Source: Siphonodentalium dalli
Taxonomy: Eukaryota; Mollusca; Scaphopoda; Gadilida; Siphonodentaliidae
Direction of reading: 5' to 3'
Length of the DNA: 64,000 nt
Assembly: GCA_032622095.1 (NCBI GenBank)
Contig: CP136066.1
Coordinates: forward strand, 41,181,835 to 41,245,834
Below the pieces are notes generated by a model. It was not told where the DNA came from. It worked only from the letters and a program-made list of their open reading frames with translations, and made no database searches. Position 1 is the first letter of the stretch. The number at the start of each line of letters is the position of its first letter. The position numbers and the translations under genes are program-made. Below, piece after piece: positions 47,801 to 58,912 of the stretch.

Positions 47801-49047
47801 GGACACATAAGTTTTTAAGTCTATAAACACTATTTGATTTGAATATTCTTTTGAATAGTCTTACCATTGACATATTCATTCGTTCAAACCAGCTTTTAGT
47901 CACAACTGAAATAAAAATAAGTGAGAATATCTTGGAGCGAATTTCTGCAACAATTTCACCGCCTTTTGGACCCATTTGGAAAAAAATGCATTCCCTGTGT
48001 CTAATTCTACATTTTGATATACTATACGTCCCATTATATTGAATATACCGGCTGAAATCGATCCTGTAATTGTGAACATCGAGTCTATTTTTAGCTGTTT
48101 TATCGGAGCGTGTTTGCGTGTTCGCCATTACAATATTCGCACTAAAACAGCCATATTGTAGCTAAAAACGAATGCACAGTACTCCACTGCGTTATTTGAT
48201 ACCTAAAACTTGTTGTTTGCTAGTGTATTCATCGAGAAATCTAAATTCTAAACATTAATGTCGAACGCAGTTTTTCGTGTTTGTGGCATTTTATGTTATG
48301 GCATTTTATGTTAGGTCAGTTGTCGACCGGATAATGTAACTTCCGGTGTCCGGTCAGTGGCGGGGTTAATATGTGTGGATAGGGCGAATGTGGTCCTTTC
48401 GTTAGACACCAAAAGTAGCCCTCTATGCGCTGTATTCCTCGAGCTATCGGCCGTCCCACGCAATTTGAAAATCCTGTCCCGCAGATTGTCATGCTATCCC
48501 AAATTCCACCCCATGTTAGGTCAGTTGTCGATCAAATAATGCAACTTCTGGTGTTTGGTTAGTGGCGGGGTTAATATGTTTGGATAGGGCGAACGTGTGC
48601 CTTTCGTTAGACACCAAAATGAGCCCCCTACGCCCTGTATTCCTCGAGATATCGGCCGTCCCACGCAATTTGAAATTCTGTCCCGCAGATTGTCGTTTTG
48701 TCCCATATCCCATCCCATCCCGCAGATTGTCATGTCCCATTTGATATGGATCGTTTATATTCTGCAATAATTTCTACCTAAATGGCGGTTTCTTACGTTT
48801 TATTGGGTTTTGAAACTGAGAGGCGGGGAAATCTCGGTGTGTTTACATTATGAATGTTTGATTCCATAATCGGGATCAGAATCAGATTCAGAATCCAATA
48901 ACAACGAAATGACGATTACGGTCTGTTCGTTTACAAAACCACAATGTACGGAATGTAATCTGGTCTGTTCGTTTATAGGGAGCCGTAGCGTAGGAGTGTA
49001 ACCTGTAATAAAGAATCCAGAATCTGTCACGAAATAATAAACTGTGC

Positions 49048-49320
49048 ACTGTTAGAAATATGACCGTCAGTTTAAGGATGTCATACTGTGTCAACAGGGC
49101 TGCCAACTTATGACCGTCAACCATATACGGTCAGATTGTAGCATATTTCTGTCGAGAAAATTGATGTTCGATCAGGAAGCGAGACCGGTGTAATTGAGAG
49201 GTATTCGGATTTGTTCAAACCGTAATTGGGAACATCCAACGGCCCACCATATAAAATTTACGTGGACACGGGCGCAATTCCTCGGTTCTATAAGCCAAGG
49301 GTTGTACCGTGTGCTCTCAG
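49048..49320. other. No recognisable feature
   Basis: No gene or repeat recognised. Confidence 0.4.
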
Positions 49321-49471
49321 CAAGCCTTGAAATAATGAGCCTGTCATTTGCAGAATGAGGTCCCCAGAGGGTAAATTTAGTGATGCTATCCCGCATAGCG
49401 GGCTAGCATCACCAAATTCACCCTCTGGGAACCTCATTCTGCAAATGACAGACTCACTATTTCAAGGCTTG
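49321..49471. mobile_element. Foldback MITE (delta)
   Basis: A near-perfect 151-bp palindrome: CAAGCCTTGAAATAATGAG... to ...CTCACTATTTCAAGGCTTG around a GCATAGCGGGC centre. A shorter, diverged relative is at 23385-23478. Confidence 0.9.
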
Positions 49472-49530
49472 GCCCTCAGGCAACATGTTGAAACGGAGCT
49501 CGACCGTCGTTGTTAGAGTGATCTTCTTAA

Positions 49531-49958
49531 CCCTTTCAGTGCCAGGTCCGATTTTTGTATCAACCCATATACCCTGTGCCAATGCATTCTCTTATATAAG
49601 CGAGTCGACCATAGGTCGCCTCGCATATATAAGAGAATGCATTGGCCTAACAATTTTTCATCATTTGTTATTATGTTTTACAAGTTTTTACAATTTTAAT
49701 AATTTTTTCTTATATTCTTTAACAGACTTATTTTGTAGATTTAGTGCCAGGAAATCTTACGTTTTTCATGGGCATCAAAATTATTACTATGAATACTTGG
49801 TGATAGTTTTGAGTTATAACATTCTCCTAAGGTTTTATCCAGTTTTTTTTTAAAATTCGCTATAGCATGCTTAAGCATACCAAAAACAATTTTTTTTGGG
49901 GCCGATTTTACAGACCGTAAATTAGGGCCGATGAGATCGGCCCCTGACACTGAAAGGG
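49531..49958. mobile_element. piggyBac-like MITE, second subfamily, one hairpin
   Basis: TTAA at 49527-49530 and 49959-49962. TIRs are CCCTTTCAGTGCCAGG and CCTGACACTGAAAGGG. It differs from the other TTAA MITEs beyond CCCTTT. It contains a single 69-bp hairpin at 49578-49646 preceded by TACCCTGTG. Confidence 0.85.
49578..49646. repeat. Solo 69-bp hairpin
   Basis: Same sequence as the paired hairpins with one change (TATAAGCG for TATATGCG). No partner follows, though the AT-rich spacer that normally separates partners is present. Confidence 0.95.
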
Positions 49959-49962
49959 TTAA

Positions 49963-51399
49963 CCCCGTACAGTTCTCTCAGGTGTGGAGGTAAATTAACA
50001 AAATTGAATATGAGTCACACGTGTGCTCAACGTTTACACGAGGATTCAGAAAAGTACACCACCATAACAAATCATAGAAGGTTGTTCATATTCTGTCGTA
50101 CACCCCATATGGGGCATCTAGAGCTCACTCGCGGTTTCAGAAAACTGTGCACTGTTAGAAAAATGCCCGTCAGTTTAAGGGTGGCATACTGTATCAACAG
50201 GGATGCCAACCTATTGTAGCATATTCCACGGTACAAAACTGTTTGGGTAACTGTAACATGTAACTGGCAAACCGTGATATTTGTTTACTGTTCAATTAAC
50301 ATCAAGACCGTTACTAATAACGGCCAGTCAATGTTTTTTGTTTCTCGGGTCAACACCATTACATGTTTTCGCTCTTAATTTGCTAATTTACATTAGAATT
50401 AGCCAAGATCCCGTGGTGATAATATGATTTCCCGATAGGCATTACGATCATAGTTTTATGAAACTTAAATGCTCAATGCATAAAGTGATAGAAAGTACTT
50501 TGAAGTTTGAAGAGGATCAAACTTATTATCTGCCTCGGGGAGTTTACTCCAGATTAAAGGCTGCGCACGCGTGATGTGTGCACCTTTGACTGACTATAAA
50601 TAATGGCTGTAAATAAAAATCGATAACATATAATTAAACAACTAAATGGTTGAGCTTTTCAGTATACAGGTAATACTAATTTCGACCATTATATAATAGG
50701 CCTATATGAATCGGGGATCCCCTTTTAAGACGTAAAAGAAAAAGGCTATCACAGTTAAATCTCAAATGTATGTACATGTTACAGTAAAACAGCTGAATGA
50801 CATGCTTTATTTTGGTAACATGTACATGTAAGACGTGAAATTGTCCAGTCATTTGTAAACACAGTTCGTGTCTTAATGGTTGCATATATAACAAGACAAC
50901 AATAGCATCAGTCACAGCTAGTTGGATTGAAACCTTCAAGCCGACTATGTAATAACTATTTGATAACATCATTTAATTGTTGTTGATGATATTTCCCCAT
51001 TGGCTGACATCGAAGCTCTTGTGAATTACTCTGGTGCCTTTATCCTCGTGCGTAAATGTATAATCTTTGAAACAATCAGAACACTGTTAACTGGATGAAC
51101 AGGTCAAGTTAACAAAAACTGACAACAGTCAACATTCTAATATCTACGTCACTAGTGGTTGACATCATAGCCCTTGTGGATTACTCATGGTGCGTGCATG
51201 TATCCTCTTGTGAAAGTGCATGTGTCGGTGTTTTGGTACAGTCACAACGCGAATATGCCACCGAATACAACCCAGCTGCCACAATTTAGTGAAACATATC
51301 AATGATCAAGTCATCAGCCGGTTTTCGCAAATTTACAACTTATCCGGTTCCCCTAGAAACCAAAGTCAGACAGTCATAATATTATTCGGCACTGTAGAA
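49963..51399. other. No recognisable feature
   Basis: A GTGCACTGTTAGAAA...TGCC block near 50145 resembles 49045-49100, indicating a small dispersed repeat. No gene recognised. Confidence 0.4.
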
Positions 51400-54300
51400 G
51401 GTTACACTGGTGTAAATACTATAGGCAGCTCCCCCTGCGGTTGCGGGAGGAGTATAGAGTTTCACAGTTAAAACACTCTGGGCTGTGATTGGTTGCATGA
51501 ATTAAATGTAAACTGTTGACAAAAATTCAAGGAATCATTCTCCCACAAACTTCATTTGCCAAGAGGCCCATTCATTAAAGGTGAAGTCTGTTGTGGCTGT
51601 TTAGAAATTTTAAGTGTGATTGAAAAAATGACAATATTTTTTTAGTGCGGATCTGACCCTAGTCATGAAAAAACGAAAATTTGAAGTGGATTCCCTGCTA
51701 GACGGTGTTGATTTTTTTATTGGGAAAGTTTCCACAGATGTCAAGCTCACATAATCCGAAGGCAGTTTGAACAGTTTCCATTTGACCTCTGATGCAGATC
51801 AACAAACGTTAACATTGAAGCCTATGGGAAATATTTACACCAGTGTAACCTAAAGGGAAAAAATAGCTTTTTATCATTTTTGATTCCTGGGAGTCACTTT
51901 AAAGCATTTTAATGCATTTTACAGAGCCTGGTCTTTCAGTCCAATGAATATCTCATGCTTGGTGTGGCTATTCTTGCTGCTGATGTCTTCTTTCACTTAC
52001 ATCAGCCAAAAAAATAGTAAGATTTTTCATAAAAAATGACAATTTTTCAAGGTATTTTCAAAAAAATTCAAGGTGGTAATAGTCACATGATAATGCAAAT
52101 GACCCATAACATGAGCATGTCAACGACACATATATCAATTGTTATAAGAACCTAATCTAACAAGTATTTTGGATTTTATAGCCAGTGATATACAGATATA
52201 TATCATAAAAGTGTGTCATTTCCACTGGTGGGTATGGTCATTTGAAGGTTAATAGCACTAAAACTTGGACACATTTAAGAAAATGCTTCAGCAATTCAAA
52301 GAGAGCATATCTTTATTCAACTAATTCAATATACACCCACATCCAGTTATCTTGGATCACCCTTGCAGACCTGAAAATGTCATATTTTATTCTTCAATGT
52401 GCTGATAAAGTCATGCGCTTGATGCTCAGCTGATCAGATCTGGACTCAATGACCTCACATCACCAGAAGTTCTCTCATGGAAAGAATATTGTACAGTCTT
52501 CCATAGCTGATCCAAGTTTGCAACACCAGACCCCTAAAACTGAGTGAAAATGGGGCCTGAACATGACTGGTGGTGGAAAATTGTGCCTTTTTGATGAATA
52601 ATTTGTTAAAGGGGGTGGGGTTAAATTGTGTGTGATAAATAAAGAACCATAGGGGTGATATTGTTTTTGAACACATTTTTTCCATTGATGGGCAATTCTG
52701 AAGAAATGTAGGGAGTTACAATTATTCCGCGAAAAAGCGGGCTATCGCTTTAGGTTACACTGGTGTAAATACTATAGGCAGCTCCCCCTGCGGTTGCGGG
52801 AGGAGTATAGAGTTTCACAGTTAAAACACTCTGGGCTGTGATTGGTTGCATGAATTAAATGTAAACTGTTGACAAAAATTCAAGGAATCATTCTCCCACA
52901 AACTTCATTTGCCAAGAGGCCCATTCATTAAAGGTGAAGTCTGTTGTGGCTGTTTAGAAATTTTAAGTGTGATTGAAAAAATGACAATATTTTTTTAGTG
53001 CGGAACTGACCCTAGTCATGAAAAAACGAAAATTTGAAGTGGATTCCCTGCTAGACGGTGTTGATTTTTTTATTGGGAAAGTTTCCACAGATGTCAAGCT
53101 CACATAATCCGAAGGCAGTTTGAACAGTTTCCATTTGACCTCTGATGCAGATCAACAAACGTTAACATTGAAGCCTATGGGAAATATTTACACCAGTGTA
53201 ACCTAAAGGGAAAAAATAGCTTTTTATCATTTTTGATTCCTGGGAGTCACTTTAAAGCATTTTAATGCATTTTACAGAGCCTGGTCTTTCAGTCCAATGA
53301 ATATCTCATGCTTGGTGTGGCTATTCTTGCTGCTGATGTCTTCTTTCACTTACATCAGCCAAAAAAATAGTAAGATTTTTCATAAAAAATGACAATTTTT
53401 CAAGGTATTTTCAAAAAAATTCAAGGTGGTAATAGTCACATGATAATGCAAATGACCCATAACATGAGCATGTCAACGACACATATATCAATTGTTATAA
53501 GAACCTAATCTAACAAGTATTTTGGATTTTATAGCCAGTGATATACAGATATATATCATAAAAGTGTGTCATTTCCACTGGTGGGTATGGTCATTTGAAG
53601 GTTAATAGCACTAAAACTTGGACACATTTAAGAAAATGCTTCAGCAATTCAAAGAGAGCATATCTTTATTCAACTAATTCAATATACACCCACATCCAGT
53701 TATCTTGGATCACCCTTGCAGACCTGAAAATGTCATATTTTATTCTTCAATGTGCTGATAAAGTCATGCGCTTGATGCTCAGCTGATCAGATCTGGACTC
53801 AATGACCTCACATCACCAGAAGTTCTCTCATGGAAAGAATATTGTACAGTCTTCCATAGCTGATCCAAGTTTGCAACACCAGACCCCTAAAACTGAGTGA
53901 AAATGGGGCCTGAACATGACTGGTGGTGGAAAATTGTGCCTTTTTGATGAATAATTTGTTAAAGGGGGTGGGGTTAAATTGTGTGTGATAAATAAAGAAC
54001 CATAGGGGTGATATTGTTTTTGAACACATTTTTTCCATTGATGGGCAATTCTGAAGAAATGTAGGGAGTTACAATTATTCCGCGAAAAAGCGGGCTATCG
54101 CTTTAGGTTACACTGGTGTAAATACTATAGGCAGCTCCTCCTGCGGTTGCGGGAGGAGTATAGAGTTTCACAGTTAAAACACTCTGGGCTGTGATTGGTT
54201 GCATGAATTAAATGTAAACTGTTGACAAAAATTCAAGGAATCATTCTCCCACAAACTTCATTTGCCAAGAGGCCCATTCATTAAAGGTGAAGTCTGTTGT

Positions 54301-54556
54301 GGCTGTTTAGAAATTTTAAGTGTGATTGAAAAAATGACAATATTTTTTTAGTGCGGAACTGACCCTAGTCATGAAAAAACGAAAATTTGAAGTGGATTCC
54401 CTGCTAGACGGTGTTGATTTTTTTATTGGGAAAGTTTCCACAGATGTCAAGCTCACATAATCCGAAGGCAGTTTGAACAGTTTCCATTTGACCTCTGATG
54501 CAGATCAACAAACGTTAACATTGAAGCCTATGGGAAATATTTACACCAGTGTAACC
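51400..54556. mobile_element. Composite array: three 451-bp TIR elements and two 902-bp spacers
   Basis: Element copies at 51400-51850, 52753-53203 and 54106-54556, each starting GGTTACACTGGTGTAAAT and ending in its inverse. Spacers 51851-52752 and 53204-54105 are almost identical. Period 1,353 bp. The whole array is flanked by AGAA (51396-51399 and 54557-54560), a candidate 4-bp target duplication absent at the inner junctions, where the flanks are TTTA and TAAA. Only a few base differences between copies are visible. Confidence 0.93.
51851..52752. repeat. 902-bp spacer unit, copy 1
   Basis: Its own ends are partly inverse (TAAAGGGAAAAAATAGCTTTTT-like versus AAAAAGCGGGCTATCGCTTTA). It may therefore be a separate TIR element captured between 451-bp elements. 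No supportable coding frame. Copy 2 is 53204-54105. Confidence 0.8.
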
Positions 54557-55084
54557 AGAAGTCACTTTTTTCCAAAAGCAATAATCGACAATCGACATTG
54601 AATGTCGTTAATGTTAAATGTAAAGAGGTTACGGAATAACGTTCTTAATTACTGGACGCAGTCGAAATGTATTGCACGGAATGAACATGCCGGGTAAGGC
54701 AACCGGAATGCATTGCATTGCACTGAATACAAAATACTTAAAGGGGTACTGTACGCCATTTTCAATAAATTCCCGGTAATAACAACGATCTAATACCGAT
54801 AATATTTAGAAATATAAGTAATTTCAGTCGAAAATGTATTCTGTAAACGTTCAGGTTAATAGTTTATCTGAAAATCGAATTTAATAATACTAATATAAAT
54901 TAAATTTATGGCTGGAGCCATAAATTAAATTCCGAATTTCCATGTACAAGATGTAATCATGTTAATTAACGGATAGTGTATTGGGCAACGCATGGCACAC
55001 ATTATCGTGTACAAACATTATGTTGATACGGGGCGTAAACTCAAGCTACCCACTGACTGGTGGCTATACAATAACTTAAAACAT
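54557..55084. other. No recognisable gene
   Basis: Includes a small palindrome AATTTATGGCT/AGCCATAAATT near 54905. Nothing else recognised. Confidence 0.4.
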
Positions 55085-55465
55085 ATTATGGACTTGTTCG
55101 GGTGCGTGAAATGGATAAGTTAGTATACTCAGGCGCTACGCCAACACGGGGAATGTAGCATTCTACTAAAATCGCCAAATTTTTTCCAAAGAAATCGACA
55201 ATACTACTCCATAGAAAACATCGTCTGAACTACGCCCAATTGTAAATATTTACATCTCGATTCTGGACGCAAATATGGGCGGTAAATTTTTAACACAAAA
55301 GATTTCGCCATGGATAGTCATTGCGTTTAATTAATATATAAGAACGACAATGTGTATCGTCAATTTGGATTAATATTAGTAACAAATAACTACTTTGAGG
55401 CAAGATTATTCTCAATTTCTATTTGATCACCCTACGGAGTGCTTCACATCACTTTAAATGAGTAT
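55085..55465 (+). repeat. 370-bp interspersed repeat (beta), copy 3
   Basis: Same orientation as 21285-21660 with about 10% divergence. A solo copy without an inverted partner. Confidence 0.85.
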
Positions 55466-56310
55466 ATGGGACTGGAGTGCAAATACCATAACATTTATTT
55501 GATACATTTGCTTGAAAACTGTACAAAATTTACTCGACAACGACAATTTGTATTTTTGCATTCCGGCTAATCTGCCATCCGGAACTTTACTTCGTAAATC
55601 TGGTTACCTTATTCTACGACTCAGAGACTATAGAAACCAACAACAACATTTGAGTACAGTATTCCTTAATTAGAATAGGCAAATATCGGCGGAGTGAGAT
55701 TTATTCATGTTGTATGGAGTCACTGCCGTATATAATTTGTTACCGATAATTTTGTTAACTTTTGACGGCATGAACTTGGAATCATGCACAAGTTTGACTT
55801 AGACCATTTTAAGGGCGCATAAATATACGGTGATTCACCGTACAACTGATGAAACTGTATGGGACCATCGGATTACTACTGTCCGATACCGTCAAACTGA
55901 CGGTATTTTCTAACAGTGTGAGAAACGGAACACATTCAGTCACTACCAAATCGATGAAGGGATTCCATGGCCCATGGCATTGTGGAACTCAAGAAGCAAC
56001 CAGTCTCTACACGATACTATATACGGTAACTTCATTGAGGGTGTCATTGAGGGTGTCATTGAGGGTGTCACTGCCCTTTCTGGTCCTCGGGATTCGGGTG
56101 CTTTTGAAGAGATACGCAGTATTCACACCCTCTGTTAACTGATACTTGGGGTATGTCCATTTTAACCGGTATTCGGAATTCAACAGCAAGGACGGTACGC
56201 AGCTATATATAGCATCAAATTGTTTAAATTTTGATTATTTCTTATAGCCAAAATGACACATTTGGATGTAATTCAGTCTCACTCATGTTGATGTGTTGAA
56301 GTTTTGGCCA
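55466..56310. other. No recognisable feature
   Basis: Contains three tandem CATTGAGGGTGT units near 56033. No gene recognised. Confidence 0.4.
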
Positions 56311-56314
56311 TTAA

Positions 56315-56698
56315 CCCTTTACCCAACAAACCGACCAAAAACGGCCAAATAAAGCTGCAACAGCCTAAATTATCTTGGGTCTGTCTCAATAAAACCATAC
56401 AAATATGGATATCATTGGAACCGGCTCATTGACCACATTGTGATGGTCACAGTTATACCCTGTGCCAATGCATTCTCTTATATATGCGAGTCGACCATAG
56501 GTCGCCTCGCATATATAAGAGAATGCATTGGCCTAAAAAAAATCTTTTTAAAACACTTTTTACCATTTTTTCTTACATTCTTTAACAATTTTTAATGTGT
56601 TAAGCCAATGCATTCTCTTATATATGCGAGGCGACCTATGGTCGACTCGCATATATAATAGAATGCATTGGCACAGGGCCGTTCTGTTGGGTAAAGGG
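56315..56698. mobile_element. piggyBac-like MITE, copy 2, two hairpins
   Basis: TTAA at 56311-56314 and 56699-56702, CCCTTTACCCAAC TIRs. Inverse orientation to copy 1: the unique arm is on the left and hairpins near the right end. Confidence 0.9.
56464..56672. repeat. Paired 69-bp hairpins, pair 3
   Basis: Hairpins at 56464-56532 and 56604-56672, inverted, 71-bp spacer. The second has one change in an arm (TATAATAG). Confidence 0.95.
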
Positions 56699-56929
56699 TT
56701 AATTGAGCAAGTGTGTGGAAATGATCACATTAGTGTGAAATAACCATGACTTGTATTCAGATATTTTCCTAACCGATACGCAGGACTCACCCATCCCTGT
56801 TAACCTCAGGATTCACTGGGGTAGGGGGTGACACCCTCTTCATTATTATTACATTTCTTAGGATTCTGGAAGTTCTTATAATTGCTGCTTTCTGGAGCTG
56901 GTTAATATGTTGTAGGCGCAGGAATTCCA

Positions 56930-57320
56930 ACAGTCATTTACTTAAAGATGTATAATCTGAATTAACACAAATTACTATTTCTTTGGATTCGGGGGTAAAA
57001 CATATTTGATTCGAATCGAGGAACCCACCACCAAAGCTCAGAGTGATTGTTATTGATATGTAATTTTTGGCGGTCTGCCAAATATTCGTCAAGCCGACGC
57101 TCTCGGACCAAATTGCTGATGAAGATGGATAACTCTAAAATCAAGTGGCCTTGATGTTAGATATTTGACAATCCCGCCAAATTTCGTTGAACAAAATGTT
57201 GATAAATAACACGTTTGGGCAATTTTGGTTAGCATTATTGTTGGGCAATTAATCGATTCTGATAACTGAAGCGGCATTCACAAAAAAATGTTGGAATCTG
57301 ATGATATGAGGACCATCGAA
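56930..57320 (-). repeat. Interspersed repeat (gamma), copy on minus strand
   Basis: Inverse of 21655-22080. Ends CAATCCGATTCGATGG-like (minus strand) at 57320. Confidence 0.8.
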
Positions 57321-57491
57321 TCGGATTGAGTAGGCTACCTGTAATTATGACTCATTGCAGAACTACAGTTGTTCCACATTTTATCGACCTCTATTTGCAC
57401 GTAAGTCCCACATATACTTTTTGTGTTGCGCGTTATAACCCTGGAGACCGCCAAATCGACCAACAGACATGTTATTATTTATCTTTTCTAG

Positions 57492-57695
57492 TCTGTGTAC
57501 CCGTTGCTCTGCTGACGTCATACTGGAACCTGCCACATGTCACGTGGGCTGCCCCTACCCCGGAGCTGAGTAACAAGAAGAAGTATACGACTCTGGCTCG
57601 TACCATGGGTCCGTTTGAAAAGATTGGTAAAGCCATCATCGAACTATTCGAAGAGCACGGATGGAGAACAGCCGGCTTGGTTAATACAGATGGAG
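57492..57695 (+). CDS. Second exon of the natriuretic-peptide-receptor-like gene
   Basis: Acceptor TTTATCTTTTCTAG precedes. The first two bases (TC) complete the codon begun by G at 14820. The frame reads VCVPVALLTSYWNLP, then HVTWAAPTPEL, TLARTMGPFEKIGKA, ELFEEHGWRTAGLV and NTD. This follows the ANF-receptor order: PVAxLxxxWNLP, a (S/T)xARxxGP(F/Y)xK(I/M)G core, then a xxHxW...A(A/G)LVxxD strand. The 3' limit is uncertain. I place a donor at GAG|GTGATT (57696), phase 1; otherwise the frame would stop at 57722. Just downstream begins an interspersed repeat. Further exons were not found before the window ends. Confidence 0.82.
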
Positions 57696-57707
57696 GTGAT
57701 TACTATA

Positions 57708-57960
57708 CGTCAATATTCACATAGCACGTCTGTGTTACATTAAATCCTGTTCGGTGATTGATCAACTGCAAAGTGGGTCACCCGTTTTATATCCCAATAA
57801 AACACAGACCGTAACACGAACAAGTCGTCACAAATTGTTGACCTAATCACTAAAATCGGTCATCAGAATAATTGGTCGTACTTTTAAAAGTTAACGTGAA
57901 TTGCATTGAAGCCAGGTTATTTATGTCGATCACACGATCGTTACTAAGTGATTGGTGTAG
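57708..57960 (+). repeat. Interspersed repeat, unbroken copy
   Basis: Collinear with 15112-15231 plus 20919-21060. It serves as the pre-insertion form for LINE A. It contains a loose inverted pair, GTCTGTGTTAC and GTAACACGAAC. Confidence 0.82.
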
Positions 57961-58319
57961 CTGTCACAAATGTTATCAAAATGGACGTTCTCTCCCCCCC
58001 CCCCCAACAAACTAAATGTCGGTTATCGACAGTGGGAGCAAAACATAAATAAACCATTACAATTAAACATGGTTGTGTTCCTATAAACATATCAGATCAC
58101 TTAATGCATGGCAATTTGTCTTTTATTATAGTACGAGTCACACAAAAACAAAATCGCCAAAGCCATTTTCCCCTCATATTTCAAATGCATCGCCCATGAC
58201 ATCACGTGACCGGAACACGGAAATCACGTGATTGAAACAGTCCGGCAGATATGGTGTATATCTATGGGAGAGGTTATTCCCATGCGATAATCGATATGGC
58301 GGAGCGGTTGACATTGGGA
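57961..58319. other. No recognisable feature
   Basis: No gene or repeat recognised. Confidence 0.4.
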
Positions 58320-58912
58320 ACAACTGGCCACATTAGAGCCAACTTAATACTGAGCATTGCTCACCTACCACAGCCAATTAGAGTTACCTTAATACTGAAC
58401 ATTGTGTACCTACCACAGCCAACCAGAGCCACCTTAACACTGAACATTGTGCACCTACCACATCCAATCAGAGCCACCTCAATGCTTAAACTTGCGCACA
58501 TACCACATCCAACCAGAGCCACATTAATACTTAAACTTGTGCACCTACCACAGCCAATCAGATCCACCGTAATACTGAACCTTGTACACACGGCAGCCAA
58601 CCAGAGCCACCTTAATTCTGAACATTGTGCCTACCACATCAAATCAGAGCGACCTTAATACTTAACCTTGTGCACCTACCACAGCCAATCAGAGCCACCT
58701 TAATACCGAACCTTGTGCACCTACCAAAGCCAATCAGATCCACCGTAATACTGAACCTTGTACACACGACAGCCAATCAGAGCCACCTCAATTCTGAACA
58801 TTGTGCCTACCACATCAAATCAGAGCGACCTTAATACTTAACCTTGTGCACCTACCACAGCCAATCAGAGCCACCTTAATACCGAACCTTGTGCACCTAC
58901 CGCAGCCCAATG
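58320..58912 (+). repeat. 44-47-bp minisatellite
   Basis: About 13 units of a CACCTACCACAGCCAATCAG + AGCCACCTTAATACTGAAC + CTTGTG type. A four-unit block is itself repeated (about 58590-58760 and 58770-58900). Open frames through it are repeat artefacts. Confidence 0.95.

Larger units (their letters stand above)
43687..48738. mobile_element. 5,052-bp inverted-arm element with minisatellite core and 8-bp target duplication
   Basis: Starts GGGACATGACAATCTGCGGG and ends in its inverse CCCGCAGATTGTCATGTCCC. The arms (43687-44655 and 47805-48738) pair along almost their full length. Each arm contains a direct duplication of about 190 bp (43735-43911 and 43937-44116 on the left). The left arm has about 50 extra bases near 44520. 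The flanks are a perfect 8-bp repeat, ATTTGATA (43679-43686 and 48739-48746), the length typical of hAT elements. The related host copy at 12610 has the site once. The core is a minisatellite. No transposase frame, so non-autonomous. Confidence 0.92.
43232..49047. mobile_element. AGAATC-rich TIR element, copy 2 (host of the 5-kb insertion)
   Basis: Left CACAGAGTCATTATTTCG is inverse to CGAAATAATAAACTGTG at the right. Collinear with 10845-12881. Without the insertion at 43687-48738 this copy would be about 760 bp. Confidence 0.72.
14821..57491 (+). other. About 42.7-kb intron of the receptor gene
   Basis: Inferred from the strong donor at 14821 (GTAAGT) and the acceptor TTTATCTTTTCTAG at 57491. 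Both flanking exons are phase 1 and join as G|TC to encode a continuous ANF-receptor segment. Almost all recognised content is transposons and tandem repeats. Confidence 0.75.
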
